Positions 32,081 to 40,817 of a stretch of DNA of 41,303 bases are shown here, one piece after another. Both the position numbers and the translations under genes were made by a program. The notes beneath the pieces were generated by a model. The model was not told where the DNA came from and made no database searches. It saw nothing but the letters and a program-made list of their open reading frames with translations. The number at the start of each line of letters is the position of its first letter. Within the stretch, counting starts at the first letter, position 1. The stretch is from DATBFG01 sp036558645. GTDB lineage: Bacteria > Acidobacteriota > Terriglobia > Terriglobales > Acidobacteriaceae. Location: contig DATBFG010000111.1 in the NCBI GenBank assembly GCA_036558645.1, forward strand, positions 1 through 41,303. Reading direction: 5' to 3'.

Positions 32081-32953
32081 ATGTTCAATGGGCATTCACT
32101 GGTGGGAGAACTGAAGCGAGTACTCGTCTGCTCACCACAAGCGGCAGGATGGGCCGATGATCGAATGAACCAGTGGCGAGAGCTGGGTTTTTTGCGCCGA
32201 CCGACCGCCGCGATCGCGCAGTCGCAACACGAGGAGTTCTGCCGGCAACTGGCGGCGAGTGGGGCGGAAGTGCTACATCTTCCAGGATCTCCTGAACTCA
32301 CTCTCGATGCCGCTTACACGCACGATGCTTCGTTTTCAACGGATCACGGATTGATCGCGATGCATCCGGGAAAGAAGAATCGAGTTCCAGAAGCTCGGCG
32401 ACATCAGGAATTCTGCGGTCAATCGGGTGTGGCGATGCTGGGAGAAATCACTCAGCCCGCGACAATGGAGGGTGGAGACATCGTCTGGCTAGATGTGAAG
32501 ACTCTTCTCATCGGGAACGGATTTCGCACAAATAAGCAGGGCATCGCACAGATGCGTGCGCTGCTGGCGCCGCATGGAGTTGAGGTGCTTGAGGCGCCGC
32601 TTCCATATGGACTCGGCCCGGGCGCGTGCCTGCACCTGATGTCATTAATGAGCATGCTGGATGACAAGACCGTTCTCGTCGATCTCCCGTGGATGGCGGT
32701 CGAGACGGTCCAGCTTTTGCGCGGTAGAGGTCTGGATCTGATCGAGATCGATTCATCCGAACGCGACAGTCTTGCGGTCAACGTGCTCTCACTGGGGAAG
32801 AAGCGGCTTCTGGCCATCGAGCAGAACGAAAAGACAAACCGCAAGTTGCGTGATGCGGGATTCGACGTTGGCATTTTTGCTGGAGACGAGTTATGTGTCA
32901 ACGGCGGCGGCGGACCGACGTGCCTGACGCGTCCGCTGATGAGGGGTGAGTAG
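32081..32953 (+). CDS. Amidinotransferase-superfamily hydrolase (DDAH/arginine deiminase-like)
   Basis: A 290-residue protein of the guanidino-group-modifying pentein fold, nearest to dimethylarginine dimethylaminohydrolase. The catalytic set is visible: PATMEGGDIVWL with Glu and Asp that bind the guanidino group, GPGACLHLMSLMS with the catalytic His, and the nucleophile Cys in GGGGPTCLTRPL near the C-terminus. The likely reaction is hydrolysis of arginine, or a methylated or otherwise substituted arginine, to citrulline, but the substrate cannot be fixed. The ATG at 32081 is chosen because homology begins at LVGELKRVLVCSP; the open frame extends upstream to 31958 without similarity. Length matches the family. 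Confidence 0.85.
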   Translation: MFNGHSLVGELKRVLVCSPQAAGWADDRMNQWRELGFLRRPTAAIAQSQHEEFCRQLAASGAEVLHLPGSPELTLDAAYTHDASFSTDHGLIAMHPGKKNRVPEARRHQEFCGQSGVAMLGEITQPATMEGGDIVWLDVKTLLIGNGFRTNKQGIAQMRALLAPHGVEVLEAPLPYGLGPGACLHLMSLMSMLDDKTVLVDLPWMAVETVQLLRGRGLDLIEIDSSERDSLAVNVLSLGKKRLLAIEQNEKTNRKLRDAGFDVGIFAGDELCVNGGGGPTCLTRPLMRGE

Positions 32954-32963
32954 CCATGCCCTA

Positions 32964-33053
32964 TCATCTTGAGCGAGCTTCTTTCCAACCGAAATGTTTT
33001 GACAAAAGGTCTCTCGACCGCGTTCGGTTGTTGCCTCGCACCGCTTAAGATGA
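32964..33053. repeat. 90-bp element with 12-bp terminal inverted repeats (repeat copy c)
   Basis: TCATCTTGAGCG (32964-32975) and CGCTTAAGATGA (33042-33053) are inverted copies with one mismatch, framing a 66-base centre. The right half aligns with copies a (5331) and b (30092). The element lies in the 164-base gap between the amidinotransferase-family gene and mfd. The form suggests a miniature mobile element or a paired REP unit. No target-site duplication is obvious. Confidence 0.6.
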
Positions 33054-33117
33054 CAATTTAGTTAAGTGATTCCAGCCTTCCTACGAGTTCCTGCTTAACT
33101 GTTAAAATGAAAGAGCG

Positions 33118-36100
33118 ATGGTGCTTCCCTTCGTCCGCGATTTGTTTGCGGACGTGGAAAAACTTCCGAATTTCCTGCGCGTGGCCTCCCACCTTCGCGA
33201 GGGCACGGGGCGTATACGTGTTTCTGGACTGACCCCAACAGCTAAGGCACTAGCTCTGGTTCTGCTGCATAAGACATCAGGGCGGCCGTTGACTCTGGTC
33301 GTATCCGATAACCGGGTAATGGAAGATCTGCTGCCGGTGCTGCACTCCTTCGCGGAGCTGACCGGAGCGGCGGAGCCAGAGTCGATTGTGGGCGTCCCCA
33401 CCCGCGATGTCCTGCCATTTCAGAACTTGTCTCCGCATCCAGAGATCCAGGAGGAGCGTGCGGTTGCGCTTTGGAAGATTGCCACCGGTGCGGCGTCGAT
33501 TGTTGTGACGCCGGTCGTTTCCAGCGCGCAACGGCTGCGGAATTCTGAATACTACGCCGACTTGGCGAGAGTGGTGCGGCGTAGCGAGACGATCGATACA
33601 GAACCGCTGATTCGACACTTGAATACCATCGGGTACACATCGTCAGATGTCGTTGAGATGCCCGGTGAATACGCGCTGCGCGGAGGAATTCTCGACGTTT
33701 ACCCACCGGAAGCGGATCGGCCGCTGCGCGTCGAGTTCTTCGGGGACGAGGTTGAGTCGATCCGCAAGTTCGATCCCGCAAGTCAACGTTCATCGTCTCC
33801 TGTTGATGAAGTGGCTCTGCTTCCTTTGACAGAGACTCCGGTGAGTGAGGAATTGCTAGGCGCTATACACGCGCGACTCTCGGGCAAGCGAGTGGCGGGC
33901 GCGGAAGAAGTGATTGAGCAAGTGGTGCGTTCCAGTGGCGTCACAGTTTTTCCCGGCTGGGAGTTTTACGCCCCCGTAGCGGGAGCCGATCGAACTCTAT
34001 TCGACCTGCTGCCCAATGCCGCCGTCCTGGTCGATGAACCTGATGTGCTCAGACAGGAGTTTGACCGCATTTGGGGGCGCGTGGAAGAAGCGCATGAGCG
34101 TAGTGGCATCGGCAACCTGGTGCGTCCTACGGATTTGTACGTTGATCCGGAAAGCTGGTGGGCGAAGCTGCCCACCGTCTCGGGCGTTGACGTGGAATCT
34201 TTAGGCATCGAGCGCGGAGGGGAGCAACAAACGGTGGCATTCCACTCCCAGCCTACTCCGAGATTTCATGGTTCCGTTCCGTCGATGATCGAGGAAGTTC
34301 AGAAACAAATTGCAGAACGACGGCGGGTGCTCATCGCGGTTCCGAATACCGGTGAAGTCGAGCGGCTAGCCGATATGTTCACCGAGTACAACGTCGCGTA
34401 TCGGCTGGGAAGCCGGACGCGCGGAGGCGAAAGCTATGCCGACGAGACCGCGTACTTCGCCGGTGAGGTGCTGATTACAACGCTGGTCAAGGCCTACATT
34501 CCGGATGGCAGCATTCTGCCTGCCTCGAATCTCACCGTATTTGGTGCCCGTGATCTTTTTGATGAATCGGAGTCCGTGGCCGCCCGTCCACAGAGGCAAA
34601 AGTCGAAGGTTTCCGCATTCCTCTCTGACTTCCGCGATTTGCAGGTTGGGGACTATGTCGTCCACGTCGAACACGGTATTGGCCAGTATCAGGGCTTGAA
34701 AGAAATCAACCAAGGCGACGGCAACGCAGAGTTCATGTTGCTCGAATACGCGGAAGGCGCCCGGCTATATGTTCCGCTCACACGTCTGGACCTGGTGCAG
34801 AAGTACCGTTCGTCGGAGGGTGCGAAGCCGCCGCTGAATCACCTGGGATCGGCAGCATGGTCCAAGACGAAGGCACGTGTTCGCAACGCCATGAAGGATA
34901 TGGCCGACGAACTGATCAAGCTATACGCCGAGCGAAAAATGGCTCAGGGACATGCGTTCAGTGCCGACAACGAGTGGATACGCGAATTTGAGGATGCCTT
35001 CGAATTCAGTGAGACCGAAGACCAGAGCTATGCCATCGCCGACGTAAAGCGAGACATGGAGTCATCGCAGCCGATGGACCGGTTGCTTTGTGGGGATGTC
35101 GGCTATGGCAAGACGGAAGTCGCCATGCGTGCAGCGTTTAAGGCCATTAGCGACAACAGGCAGGTGGCGGTGCTCGCACCGACGACGGTGCTTGCCTTCC
35201 AGCACTATGAGACTTTCAAACAGCGATTTACGGCATTTCCGGTCGCGATCGAGATGATCAGCCGCTTCCGCAGTCCCAAACAACAGAAAGAGATTTTGCA
35301 GAAGGTGGAAGCGGGCAAGGTCGATGTACTGATCGGTACGCATCGCCTGCTCTCGAAGGACGTGAAGTTTGCCGACCTAGGGCTGCTGGTCGTGGACGAG
35401 GAACAGCGCTTTGGTGTCCGCCACAAAGAGCGACTTAAGCAGATGAGGAAACAGGTCGACGTGCTGACGATGTCCGCTACACCAATTCCGCGAACGCTCC
35501 ACATGTCGCTCGTAGGATTACGCGACATGAGCGTGATTGAGACGCCGCCCAAAGATCGCATCGCTATACAGACCGTTGTCGCCAGCTGGGATGACAAGCT
35601 GATTCAGTCCGCCATAGAACAGGAACTGGATCGCGGCGGGCAGGTCTATTTCGTCCATAACCGTGTCGATACGATTTGGGAGATCAGCGCGAAGATCCAG
35701 GCACTGGTTCCGAAGGCCCGCATCACAGTGGGACACGGTCAAATGTCGCAAGGCGAGCTGGAAAAAGTGATGCTGAAGTTTATGCATCACGAAGCTGACA
35801 TCCTGGTCGCCACGACGATCATTGAAAACGGACTCGACATTCCGCTCTGTAACACGATCCTGATCAATCGGGCCGACCGGCTGGGTTTGTCTGAACTCTA
35901 TCAGTTGCGCGGACGCGTCGGACGCTCAAACCGCCGAGCTTATGCCTATTTGCTGCTACCGCCAGAGATTGAACTGACTCCGATCGCGCGGCGACGGCTG
36001 GCGGCGCTGAAAGAGTTTTCTGACCTCGGTGCCGGATTCAAGATTGCGGCGCTTGATCTGGAACTACGTGGTGCCGGCAATATGCTGGGTGGAGAACAGA

Positions 36101-36657
36101 GCGGACACATCGAGGCGGTGGGGTTCGAACTCTACACGCAGATGCTGGACCGCGCTGTCCGGGAGATTAAGGGCGAACTGGTCGCTGACCAGGCAGAAAC
36201 GCAGCTTAGCCTCGGTTTGAACATCCGCATTCCCGGGAACTACATCAAGGAAGAGAATCAGCGCCTGCGCATGTACAAGCGAGTCGCGGGAGTTGAGTCT
36301 GAGGCGCAGCTGAGCGACGTCCGGGCCGAGCTCACGGATCGTTACGGCGAAATGCCTGCTGCCGTACGAAATCTCATGGACTATGCCACGCTGAAGCTGC
36401 TGGCGGTTCGTGTAGGTGTGATTGCCGTCGAGCGGAAGCGCGATGTGGTCACCATCAAGTTTCGTCAGGATGCAGTCATCGATCCGGCGAAGTTGGCACA
36501 ATTCGTGTCTTCGCAACGTGGCGCTCAATTTACTCCTGACGGCCTGCTGAAGTTCGCAATGAAGGCAACGGCCGCGGAGGAAGTGCTGCAGCACTTGCGG
36601 TCGGTGCTGGAAGAGATGGCGGAGACACAGCCTTCGGTCGTCATTCCGCAGACGTAG
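33118..36657 (+). CDS. mfd: Transcription-repair coupling factor Mfd
   Basis: A 1179-residue DNA translocase that removes stalled RNA polymerase and recruits UvrA to damage. Order of domains: UvrB-like module with GVPTRDVLPFQNLSPHPE and a MPGEYALRGGILDVYPPE segment (about 90-215), RNA-polymerase interaction domain with VGDYVVHVEHGIGQYQGL (about 510-580), RecG-like helicase with Walker A CGDVGYGKTEVAMRAA, DEEQ box VVDEEQRFGVRHKE, TMSATPIPRTL, ATTIIENGLDIP and QLRGRVGRSNRRAYAY, then the TRG motif region and C-terminal UvrA-binding domain. Length is normal and nothing key is missing. It is followed at once by a TCAG heptamer array. Confidence 0.98.
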   Translation: MVLPFVRDLFADVEKLPNFLRVASHLREGTGRIRVSGLTPTAKALALVLLHKTSGRPLTLVVSDNRVMEDLLPVLHSFAELTGAAEPESIVGVPTRDVLPFQNLSPHPEIQEERAVALWKIATGAASIVVTPVVSSAQRLRNSEYYADLARVVRRSETIDTEPLIRHLNTIGYTSSDVVEMPGEYALRGGILDVYPPEADRPLRVEFFGDEVESIRKFDPASQRSSSPVDEVALLPLTETPVSEELLGAIHARLSGKRVAGAEEVIEQVVRSSGVTVFPGWEFYAPVAGADRTLFDLLPNAAVLVDEPDVLRQEFDRIWGRVEEAHERSGIGNLVRPTDLYVDPESWWAKLPTVSGVDVESLGIERGGEQQTVAFHSQPTPRFHGSVPSMIEEVQKQIAERRRVLIAVPNTGEVERLADMFTEYNVAYRLGSRTRGGESYADETAYFAGEVLITTLVKAYIPDGSILPASNLTVFGARDLFDESESVAARPQRQKSKVSAFLSDFRDLQVGDYVVHVEHGIGQYQGLKEINQGDGNAEFMLLEYAEGARLYVPLTRLDLVQKYRSSEGAKPPLNHLGSAAWSKTKARVRNAMKDMADELIKLYAERKMAQGHAFSADNEWIREFEDAFEFSETEDQSYAIADVKRDMESSQPMDRLLCGDVGYGKTEVAMRAAFKAISDNRQVAVLAPTTVLAFQHYETFKQRFTAFPVAIEMISRFRSPKQQKEILQKVEAGKVDVLIGTHRLLSKDVKFADLGLLVVDEEQRFGVRHKERLKQMRKQVDVLTMSATPIPRTLHMSLVGLRDMSVIETPPKDRIAIQTVVASWDDKLIQSAIEQELDRGGQVYFVHNRVDTIWEISAKIQALVPKARITVGHGQMSQGELEKVMLKFMHHEADILVATTIIENGLDIPLCNTILINRADRLGLSELYQLRGRVGRSNRRAYAYLLLPPEIELTPIARRRLAALKEFSDLGAGFKIAALDLELRGAGNMLGGEQSGHIEAVGFELYTQMLDRAVREIKGELVADQAETQLSLGLNIRIPGNYIKEENQRLRMYKRVAGVESEAQLSDVRAELTDRYGEMPAAVRNLMDYATLKLLAVRVGVIAVERKRDVVTIKFRQDAVIDPAKLAQFVSSQRGAQFTPDGLLKFAMKATAAEEVLQHLRSVLEEMAETQPSVVIPQT

Positions 36658-36684
36658 TCAGCTGTCAGTCTTCAGCCGTCAGTA
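36657..36684. repeat. TCAG heptamer array starting in the mfd stop codon
   Basis: Four 7-base units KTCAGNN start on the last base of the mfd TAG stop and keep exact register. The core equals that of the reverse-strand units at 28410-28437. A perfect 9-base tandem repeat, ACTCAGCGT twice, follows at 36718-36735, before galU. Confidence 0.7.
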
Positions 36685-36779
36685 GCATCGCGACGAACCA
36701 GCAGCCCTGAATTCGCCACTCAGCGTACTCAGCGTTTACAATCTTCGGTCGGCTTCACACGACGGAACGGATTCATTCC

Positions 36780-37661
36780 ATGGCTATGAAAGTGCGCAAA
36801 GCAGTCTTCCCCGCCGCCGGACTGGGCACACGATTCCTTCCCGCCACGAAGGCCCAGCCAAAGGAAATGCTGCCGCTCGTCGACAAGCCGATCATTCAAT
36901 ATGGCGTCGAGGAAGCGTTGGCTTCGGGATGCGATCAGATCATCATGATCACCGGTCGAGGCAAGCAGGCCATTGAAGATCATTTCGATGTGAGTTATGA
37001 ACTCGAGCGGATGCTCGAAGAACGAAAGAAGACCGATCTGCTGGGCATCGTGCGGCAGATTTCGGACATGATTCACATTTCCTATGTGCGTCAGAAAGAA
37101 GCGCTGGGGCTGGGTCACGCAGTGCTGACAGCGCGCGAACTTGTAGGCAACGAGCCGTTCGCCGTGCTGCTGGCGGATGACGTGATCGATGCTGAGGTTC
37201 CCTGCCTGCAACAGATGATGAAAGTTTTCGAGGAAACACAATCCTCAGTGATTGCGACCCAAGTGGTTGAGGGCCCGGCGATTTCTTCTTACGGCGTGTT
37301 GAAGGTGAAACCCGCCGACGGCCGCTTCAATGGCCGGCTGTATGAAATCGAGGACATGGTAGAGAAGCCCAAGATGGAGAAGGCCCCCTCAAAATTGGCG
37401 ATTATTGGAAGGTACATTCTCACCCCGAGAGTCTTCGAGAAGTTAACGGAGACCAAGCTCGGTACCGGCGGTGAACTGCAGCTGACTGATGGTATGTGTG
37501 CCCTGCTGAAGGACGAAAAAATGTACGCATATGTCTACGAGGGCAAGCGTCACGATACGGGAGACAAACTGGGCTTCCTGAAAGCCACCGTGGAATTCGC
37601 GCTCAAGCGAGAAGACCTGGGCGGACCCTTGAAGGAGTATTTGAGAGGGCTGAAACTTTAG
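36780..37661 (+). CDS. galU: UTP-glucose-1-phosphate uridylyltransferase GalU
   Basis: A 293-residue enzyme making UDP-glucose from UTP and glucose-1-phosphate, a donor for exopolysaccharide, glycolipid and trehalose synthesis. Signatures are the nucleotide-binding FPAAGLGTRFLPATKAQPKE, LPLVDKPIIQYGVEEAL, LLADDVID with metal-binding Asp, VEGPAISSYGVLKV, IEDMVEKPK, and the C-terminal TGGELQLTDG and YEGKRHDTGDKLGF. Length is normal. It follows mfd by 122 bases and its TAG stop opens an octamer array. Confidence 0.97.
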   Translation: MAMKVRKAVFPAAGLGTRFLPATKAQPKEMLPLVDKPIIQYGVEEALASGCDQIIMITGRGKQAIEDHFDVSYELERMLEERKKTDLLGIVRQISDMIHISYVRQKEALGLGHAVLTARELVGNEPFAVLLADDVIDAEVPCLQQMMKVFEETQSSVIATQVVEGPAISSYGVLKVKPADGRFNGRLYEIEDMVEKPKMEKAPSKLAIIGRYILTPRVFEKLTETKLGTGGELQLTDGMCALLKDEKMYAYVYEGKRHDTGDKLGFLKATVEFALKREDLGGPLKEYLRGLKL

Positions 37662-37832
37662 GAATTAGGGAATTGACGGATTTAAGAATTGCCGAATCGA
37701 CGAATTGAAGAAGTCAGAAGTAAGATTTCAGATTGAAAAACTAAGACGTAGATTGGGGCTTGAGCGGGTGCCACCCAAACTAAGCGATTTGCAATCTGAA
37801 GCCTAAATTCTAAAATCTGCAATCTGAAATCG
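37661..37832. repeat. 8-base then 7-base GATT arrays with inverted partner, between convergent genes
   Basis: Six octamers of consensus NGRATTNN run from 37661 (last base of the galU stop) to 37708. The period then changes to seven, with AGATTNN units around 37723-37756. Six complementary 7-base units of core AATCT lie at 37791-37832, three bases from the end of the DinB-family gene. Both arms fill the gap between two facing genes. This is the only site where the 8-base and 7-base forms join. Confidence 0.75.
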
Positions 37833-37835
37833 CTC

Positions 37836-38312
37836 TCACTCCACGACTTTGCTCATCAGCCAGTCGTGATTCCATTCTTGCTTTAAGCCTCGCTGGCGGA
37901 GAAATGTCGAGATTTGCGCCCAATGGCGCATGCTGTGAGTGAAGGCTTGGGCCACCATTTTTCGGCGGCTCGCTTTCAGGCCAACTGCGTCGACCACCAC
38001 TAATTCTTGCCACTGTTCCGGCTTGACGGCTGCTAGGAAGTCGCGGTATATGGCGGACGCCTTCTCATGTATCGCGAAGATCTCGTCCAGAGTGGCCGTC
38101 GGTAGCGCATCGGGATCGATGGCGGAACCTGAAATGGCGTTTGCGAAAAAAAGTTCGACGGCGAAGATATGCATCACTAATTGCCGCACGTCTCCGGCGA
38201 TATCCAGTGGCATCTCCATCGCCTGGGAATGCCGTTCGAAGAACTGCTTCCATCGCCGAGTCTCTTCGTCGGAGTAGGCCAGCAGTTCCGAGAACGAGAT
38301 ACCATCGAACAT
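37836..38312 (-). CDS. DinB-family four-helix-bundle protein
   Basis: A 158-residue protein of the DinB/YfiT-like superfamily of metal-binding four-helix bundles, which often act as thiol-dependent transferases. Visible features are LLAYSDEETRRWKQFFERHS, the first-helix histidine in QLVMHIFAVELFFANAI, and VAQAFTHSMRHWAQISTFLRQ with the conserved His pair in the last helix. The substrate is unknown. It begins two bases after the purE stop, so it is the last gene of a purD-purE-dinB-like operon. Confidence 0.82.
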   Translation of the reverse strand: MFDGISFSELLAYSDEETRRWKQFFERHSQAMEMPLDIAGDVRQLVMHIFAVELFFANAISGSAIDPDALPTATLDEIFAIHEKASAIYRDFLAAVKPEQWQELVVVDAVGLKASRRKMVAQAFTHSMRHWAQISTFLRQRGLKQEWNHDWLMSKVVE

Positions 38313-38314
38313 GA

Positions 38315-38818
38315 TTATTTCGCCAAGGAGGCTTTCAGCTTCTTGGATTTTTCATCAACACCTTTGGCCAATTTGTCCTTGTGCGCATTCATCTTCTTGG
38401 CGATGCCTTCGTCAGAGAGCGCAAGGATCTGTGCGGCAAAAATTCCAGCATTCGTGGCGCCTGCTTTGCCGATCGCGACGGTAGCAACTGGAATACCTGC
38501 CGGCATTTGAACGGTGGAGAGGAGGGAATCCAGGCCGTTGAGAACTGAAGTGATAGGCACGCCGATAACGGGCAAGGTGGTGTGAGCGGCAATGACGCCG
38601 GCCAGATGGGCGGCCCCCCCTGCTCCCGCAATGATCACGCGAATGCCACGGGAAGCCGCATTCCGCGCAAACTCTGCGGTACGGTCCGGAGAACGATGTG
38701 CGGAAGTCACATCAATTTCATAGGGGATACCAAAACCCTCGAGGCTCTTTCCGGCCTCCTGCATGATTTCAAGGTCGGAGTCGCTGCCCATTACGATGGA
38801 TACCACCGGATTGCTCAT
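38315..38818 (-). CDS. purE: N5-carboxyaminoimidazole ribonucleotide mutase PurE
   Basis: A 167-residue enzyme moving the carboxyl group of N5-CAIR to give CAIR in purine synthesis. Signatures are VSIVMGSDSDLEIMQEAG, the substrate-binding SAHRSPDRT, IIAGAGGAAHLAGVIAAHT, and VPITSVLNGLDSLLSTVQMP. This is the class I (bacterial) form, which normally works with PurK; purK is not in the window. It lies 62 bases downstream of purD on the same strand and is nearly fused to the DinB-family gene. The C-terminus carries an extra Lys-rich tail (KLAKGVDEKSKKLKASLAK). Confidence 0.97.
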   Translation of the reverse strand: MSNPVVSIVMGSDSDLEIMQEAGKSLEGFGIPYEIDVTSAHRSPDRTAEFARNAASRGIRVIIAGAGGAAHLAGVIAAHTTLPVIGVPITSVLNGLDSLLSTVQMPAGIPVATVAIGKAGATNAGIFAAQILALSDEGIAKKMNAHKDKLAKGVDEKSKKLKASLAK

Positions 38819-38880
38819 TGAGAGGCTTCCTTATCTAAGTAAATGTGATTGAGTTCCAACAGCCTGGAAGTTAAAGCGCA

Positions 38881-40155
38881 CTAAACTTTCTTGAATGCCC
38901 GCGCGGCGATGTCTGTACGGTACATCGCCCCCTCAAATTTGATTTTGTCCACAGCTTCGTATGCCCGACTGACCGCGGTCTCCAAATCGGGTGCAAGGGC
39001 GGAAACTCCGAGCACGCGGCCACCGGAGGTGACGTAGTCGCCATCGCGGCGGCTCGTACCGGCATGAAAGATCTTCACGCCTGCGAGCTTAGAGGCCTCT
39101 TCAAGGCCGCTGATTTTCTTTCCCACTTCAAACGTGCCTGGGTAACCGCCCGACGCCATCACGACACACACGGCAGCATCGGAGTGCCAGCGAAAGTCGC
39201 CATCACTGACGCGGCCTTCGACGGAGGCTTCCAAGGCCTCGACTAAGTCGCTCTCCATTCGCATGCAGATGGCCTGCGTCTCGGGATCGCCGAAGCGGCA
39301 GTTGAATTCGAGCACCATCGGACCCTTGGCCGTCATCATGAGTCCGCAGTAGAGAAGCCCCTTAAACTCGGCGCCTTCTTCTTTCATTCCGGCGATAACC
39401 GGACGCGCGATGTGCTGCACGAGCCAATTGGACATCTGAGAATCGACGATGGAGTTGGTGGAATATGCACCCATGCCACCGGTGTTTGGCCCTGTGTCAC
39501 CATCCCCAACACGCTTGTGATCCTGAGCGGCGACAAGGGGAACTACGCGCTCTCCATCGCTGATGACCAGGAACGAAAGCTCTTCACCCTTCAGGCACTC
39601 CTCGAGTACAACCCGCAAGCCGGCTTCGCCCAGCATCTTTCCGCTCAGCATTTCCGATGCAGTTGCCATCGCTTCGTCTTTTGTCTTGCAGATCACGACG
39701 CCTTTGCCCGCGGCGAGCCCGTCTGCCTTGACCACAATGGGTGTCGAGAAGTGCGAAAGCGCGCTGCGCACCTCAGCGTCCGAGGTGCAGATGGCGTAGT
39801 GCGCCGTGGGAATGTGGTGGCGCTGCAGAAACTCTTTCGCGAAGCTTTTGCTGGTCTCAAGCCGGGCTGCAGCCTTGGTGGGGCCGAAAATCGGAAAGCC
39901 GCGGCGACTGAATTCATCGACGACGCCCATCATCAGTGGAAGCTCGGGGCCCACGATCGTGAGGTCGGGACGGAGCTGGTTCGCCAGGGCAACCAATGAG
40001 TCAACGCTCTTGACGTCCGCGGGCATGACCTCGGCTTCGTCAGCAATGCCTCCATTTCCCGGCGCGCAATAAATCTTCTCCACGCGCGGTGACTGCCGCA
40101 GCCTCCAGATGAGCGCATGCTCGCGGCCGCCGCTTCCGATGACGAGGACCTTCAT
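38881..40155 (-). CDS. purD: Phosphoribosylamine-glycine ligase PurD
   Basis: A 424-residue ATP-grasp enzyme that joins phosphoribosylamine and glycine, the second step of purine synthesis. Signatures are MKVLVIGSGGREHALIW, IVGPELPLMMGVVDEF, FGPTKAAARLETSKSFAKEF, the ATP-grasp loop IVVKADGLAAGKGVVI, EECLKGEELSFLVISDG, VGDGDTGPNTGGMGAYS and the Mg-binding VLEFNCRFGDPETQ. The ATG at 40155 is favoured (GGA upstream); a TTG at 40164 would add three residues. It is the first gene of an apparent purD-purE-DinB-family operon. Confidence 0.97.
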   Translation of the reverse strand: MKVLVIGSGGREHALIWRLRQSPRVEKIYCAPGNGGIADEAEVMPADVKSVDSLVALANQLRPDLTIVGPELPLMMGVVDEFSRRGFPIFGPTKAAARLETSKSFAKEFLQRHHIPTAHYAICTSDAEVRSALSHFSTPIVVKADGLAAGKGVVICKTKDEAMATASEMLSGKMLGEAGLRVVLEECLKGEELSFLVISDGERVVPLVAAQDHKRVGDGDTGPNTGGMGAYSTNSIVDSQMSNWLVQHIARPVIAGMKEEGAEFKGLLYCGLMMTAKGPMVLEFNCRFGDPETQAICMRMESDLVEALEASVEGRVSDGDFRWHSDAAVCVVMASGGYPGTFEVGKKISGLEEASKLAGVKIFHAGTSRRDGDYVTSGGRVLGVSALAPDLETAVSRAYEAVDKIKFEGAMYRTDIAARAFKKV

Positions 40156-40442
40156 AGATTCCAAGGCTCAAAACAGAATAAACAAGGTTAGGGGCGAAGG
40201 AAGATGATGTCAAACCATAGGGTCGCCCGTACCAGGGGACTCTGGCAAGGAAGCGAGCGAACGCACGATTGTTGTTTCGCAGTTCCGAGGAACCACAAGG
40301 AAAGTTGCTGCCCGGCGTAGCCAACTTGGAAGGCGACGCGCGCCCGCTTTTTGTTCTGTAATTTCCAAAGGAGTCAAAATTGCCCCACTTTATTTGAGTT
40401 CCGCCCTTCCGGTAGAAAAACTGATTTGTTACGATCCAACCC

Positions 40443-40817
40443 GTGATTGCGCCACGCCAACGGTACCGTCCCTCTGCAGCGCTGCGGCTGCGGACCATTC
40501 TGCAGGAGGAACTAATACGCCGGCGGACCGCGAACCCCCGCTATTCCCTCCGGGCCCTCGCTCAATCTGTAAATGTAGAGCATTCGACCTTGTCGCAACT
40601 CTTGCGAGGGCAGCGTGCCATGACCTGGAAATCAATCGCAGCGATTGCTCGAACGATGCGATGGACAGGAGCTGCAGTGTTGCAAGCTCACATACGCAGC
40701 GGCGGGAAGTTCGACTCGAAGAAGATTGCCGAGCAGTTGGGAATCTCTACGGATGCGGTCAACGTAGCTCTCACCGATTTGTGCTTGTTCGGCCTGCTGG
40801 AACTCAAAGGAGAGTGA
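40443..40817 (+). CDS. Two-part HTH regulator (TIGR02147-like)
   Basis: A 124-residue protein from a GTG start. Residues about 33-75 (YSLRALAQSVNVEHSTLSQLL then RGQRAM) form a Cro/XRE-like helix-turn-helix of the kind seen at the start of TIGR02147-type regulators. Residues about 92-120 (KIAEQLGISTDAVNVALTDL) look like a second, winged helix. It probably binds DNA. Its TGA is directly followed by the ATG of a VOC gene, so it probably regulates or is co-made with that protein. No obvious operator was found in the 287-base gap upstream, which otherwise shows nothing I can name. Confidence 0.7.
   Translation: MIAPRQRYRPSAALRLRTILQEELIRRRTANPRYSLRALAQSVNVEHSTLSQLLRGQRAMTWKSIAAIARTMRWTGAAVLQAHIRSGGKFDSKKIAEQLGISTDAVNVALTDLCLFGLLELKGE

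Noticed and set aside
40380..40397. Five-codon TTG-started leader peptide before the HTH gene
   Set aside because: AAAGGAG is well placed before it, but a five-codon frame is too short to distinguish from chance and no attenuator structure follows.
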